Shown: positions 38,403 to 38,773 of the stretch, piece by piece
How the letters are laid out: the number at the start of each line of letters is the position of its first letter
Numbering within the stretch: position 1 is the first letter of the stretch
Source: CAYWJT01 sp964458655
GTDB taxonomy: Bacteria; Acidobacteriota; Aminicenantia; Aminicenantales; Saccharicenantaceae
DNA length: 38,773 nt
Reading direction: 5' to 3'
Assembly (NCBI GenBank): GCA_964458655.1
Contig: CAYWJT010000020.1
Coordinates: forward strand, 1 to 38,773
Made by a program: the position numbers and the translations under genes
The notes under the pieces: model-generated
Databases searched by the model: none
Seen by the model: only the letters and a program-made list of their open reading frames with translations
What the model was told of the DNA's origin: nothing

Positions 38403-38454
38403 AAATGGTACCTGGTACCTGTAACAGCGCCGTCATAGGTACCAGGTACCATTT
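38403..38454. repeat. 18-bp perfect inverted repeat built from GGTACC units
   Basis: Arms AAATGGTACCTGGTACCT (38403-38420) and AGGTACCAGGTACCATTT (38437-38454) are exact reverse complements around a 16-base centre. Each arm itself holds two GGTACC palindromes. It lies 16 bp after the last Nuo/Nfn-like gene. It could be a REP-like mobile palindrome or a bidirectional transcription end. No U-run follows. Confidence 0.85.
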
Positions 38455-38458
38455 CTCC

Positions 38459-38773
38459 CAGCCGCCGAGCGCTCGAGCCGAGAAGGCGCCCGGACCCGAA
38501 GCAGGGAGCCGAGCCTATTCCTTATTCTCCCAGGGCAAGACGGGGATGGCGCAGGCGACTTGGCGGAGGGTCAGCCTTCGAGGCGAGAGAGCGAGGGCAT
38601 GCCGGGACGGCACGGCGAGCATGTCTGAGCCTCTCTGGAGGCGAGTTGCGCAGCCGCCGAGCGCTCGAGCCGAGAAGGCGCCCGGACCCGGAGCAGGGAG
38701 CCGAGCCGTTCCTTATTCCCCCCAGGGCAAGACGGGGATGGCGCAGGCGACTTGGCGGAGGGTCAGCCTTCGA
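38459..38773. repeat. 192-bp direct tandem repeat, second copy cut by the window edge
   Basis: A segment starting CAGCCGCCGAGCGCTCGAGC at 38459 recurs at 38651, a period of 192 bp. Over the 123 bases visible in both copies I find only three small differences: one A/G change, TA against G, and one extra C. The last two are indels that cancel. A 69-bp spacer part (38582-38650) completes the unit. No recognised gene lies in the 387 bases after 38386. One plus-strand frame from an ATG at 38405 stays open to the window end, but its arginine-, alanine- and proline-rich composition looks non-coding. Confidence 0.85.

Noticed and set aside
38459..38773. A CRISPR array
   Set aside because: The repeat unit is 192 bp and copied in tandem, without the 24-40 bp repeats and unique spacers of CRISPR, and no cas genes are present.
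38405..38773. An annotated repeat protein from the frame open to the window edge
   Set aside because: Its start lies inside the palindrome, it has no ribosome site, and its composition matches non-coding GC-rich DNA. It is kept only as a possibility in the repeat entry.

Overview
The window is a GC-rich, densely coded bacterial chromosome segment. Genes commonly overlap by 4 bp (ATGA/GTGA), and TTG and GTG starts occur. The gene content (secreted S9 and M1-like peptidases, a secretin with a cohesin-like tail, a tungsten-type aldehyde:ferredoxin oxidoreductase, and a Nuo/Nfn-type flavin and iron-sulfur complex) suggests an anaerobic fermentative member of the Acidobacteriota/Aminicenantes type. 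That placement is an inference from gene content; no rRNA is present to confirm it. I see no IS element, prophage or CRISPR array.

Left part (1-5.9 kb, + strand): a secreted S9 prolyl-oligopeptidase-type peptidase; an ABC-2 exporter (ATPase plus permease); a membrane-anchored TPR protein with a pseudopilin-like C-terminal tail; and a prepilin peptidase. Next (5.9-9.1 kb, - strand) come tilS directly behind a CAU-anticodon tRNA with a strong promoter, and an HD-GYP membrane phosphodiesterase.

Middle (9.3-21.0 kb, - strand): a run of eleven genes read from about 21 kb leftwards. It starts with type IV pilus/type II secretion machinery in the order PilC/GspF, PilB/GspE, PilM, PilN, PilO, PilP/GspC-like, secretin. 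Eight bases after the secretin it continues with a THEP1-like NTPase, a MoaD-like sulfur carrier, an aldehyde ferredoxin oxidoreductase and a tandem class II aldolase protein. No pilin or pseudopilin gene is in the window. A divergent promoter pair at about 21.05-21.14 kb separates this run from a small secreted orphan and a PDZ/GAF/PAS histidine kinase with its NtrC-type sigma-54 response regulator (to 25.7 kb).

Right part: an M1-like peptidase without a recognisable GAMEN motif, S-adenosylmethionine decarboxylase (speH), and an Lrp/AsnC regulator divergent from glnA across an unusually AT-rich control region. The main system candidate follows: a tight five-gene operon (31.2-38.4 kb) that joins NuoE-, NuoF- and NuoG-like subunits to both subunits of an NfnAB-type NADH-dependent ferredoxin:NADP+ oxidoreductase. 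It looks like a cytosolic flavin-based electron bifurcating or confurcating complex linking NADH, NADPH and ferredoxin. The AOR could feed reduced ferredoxin into it, and glutamine synthetase lies directly upstream. The window ends in a non-genic stretch with an 18-bp perfect inverted repeat and the start of a 192-bp tandem repeat.
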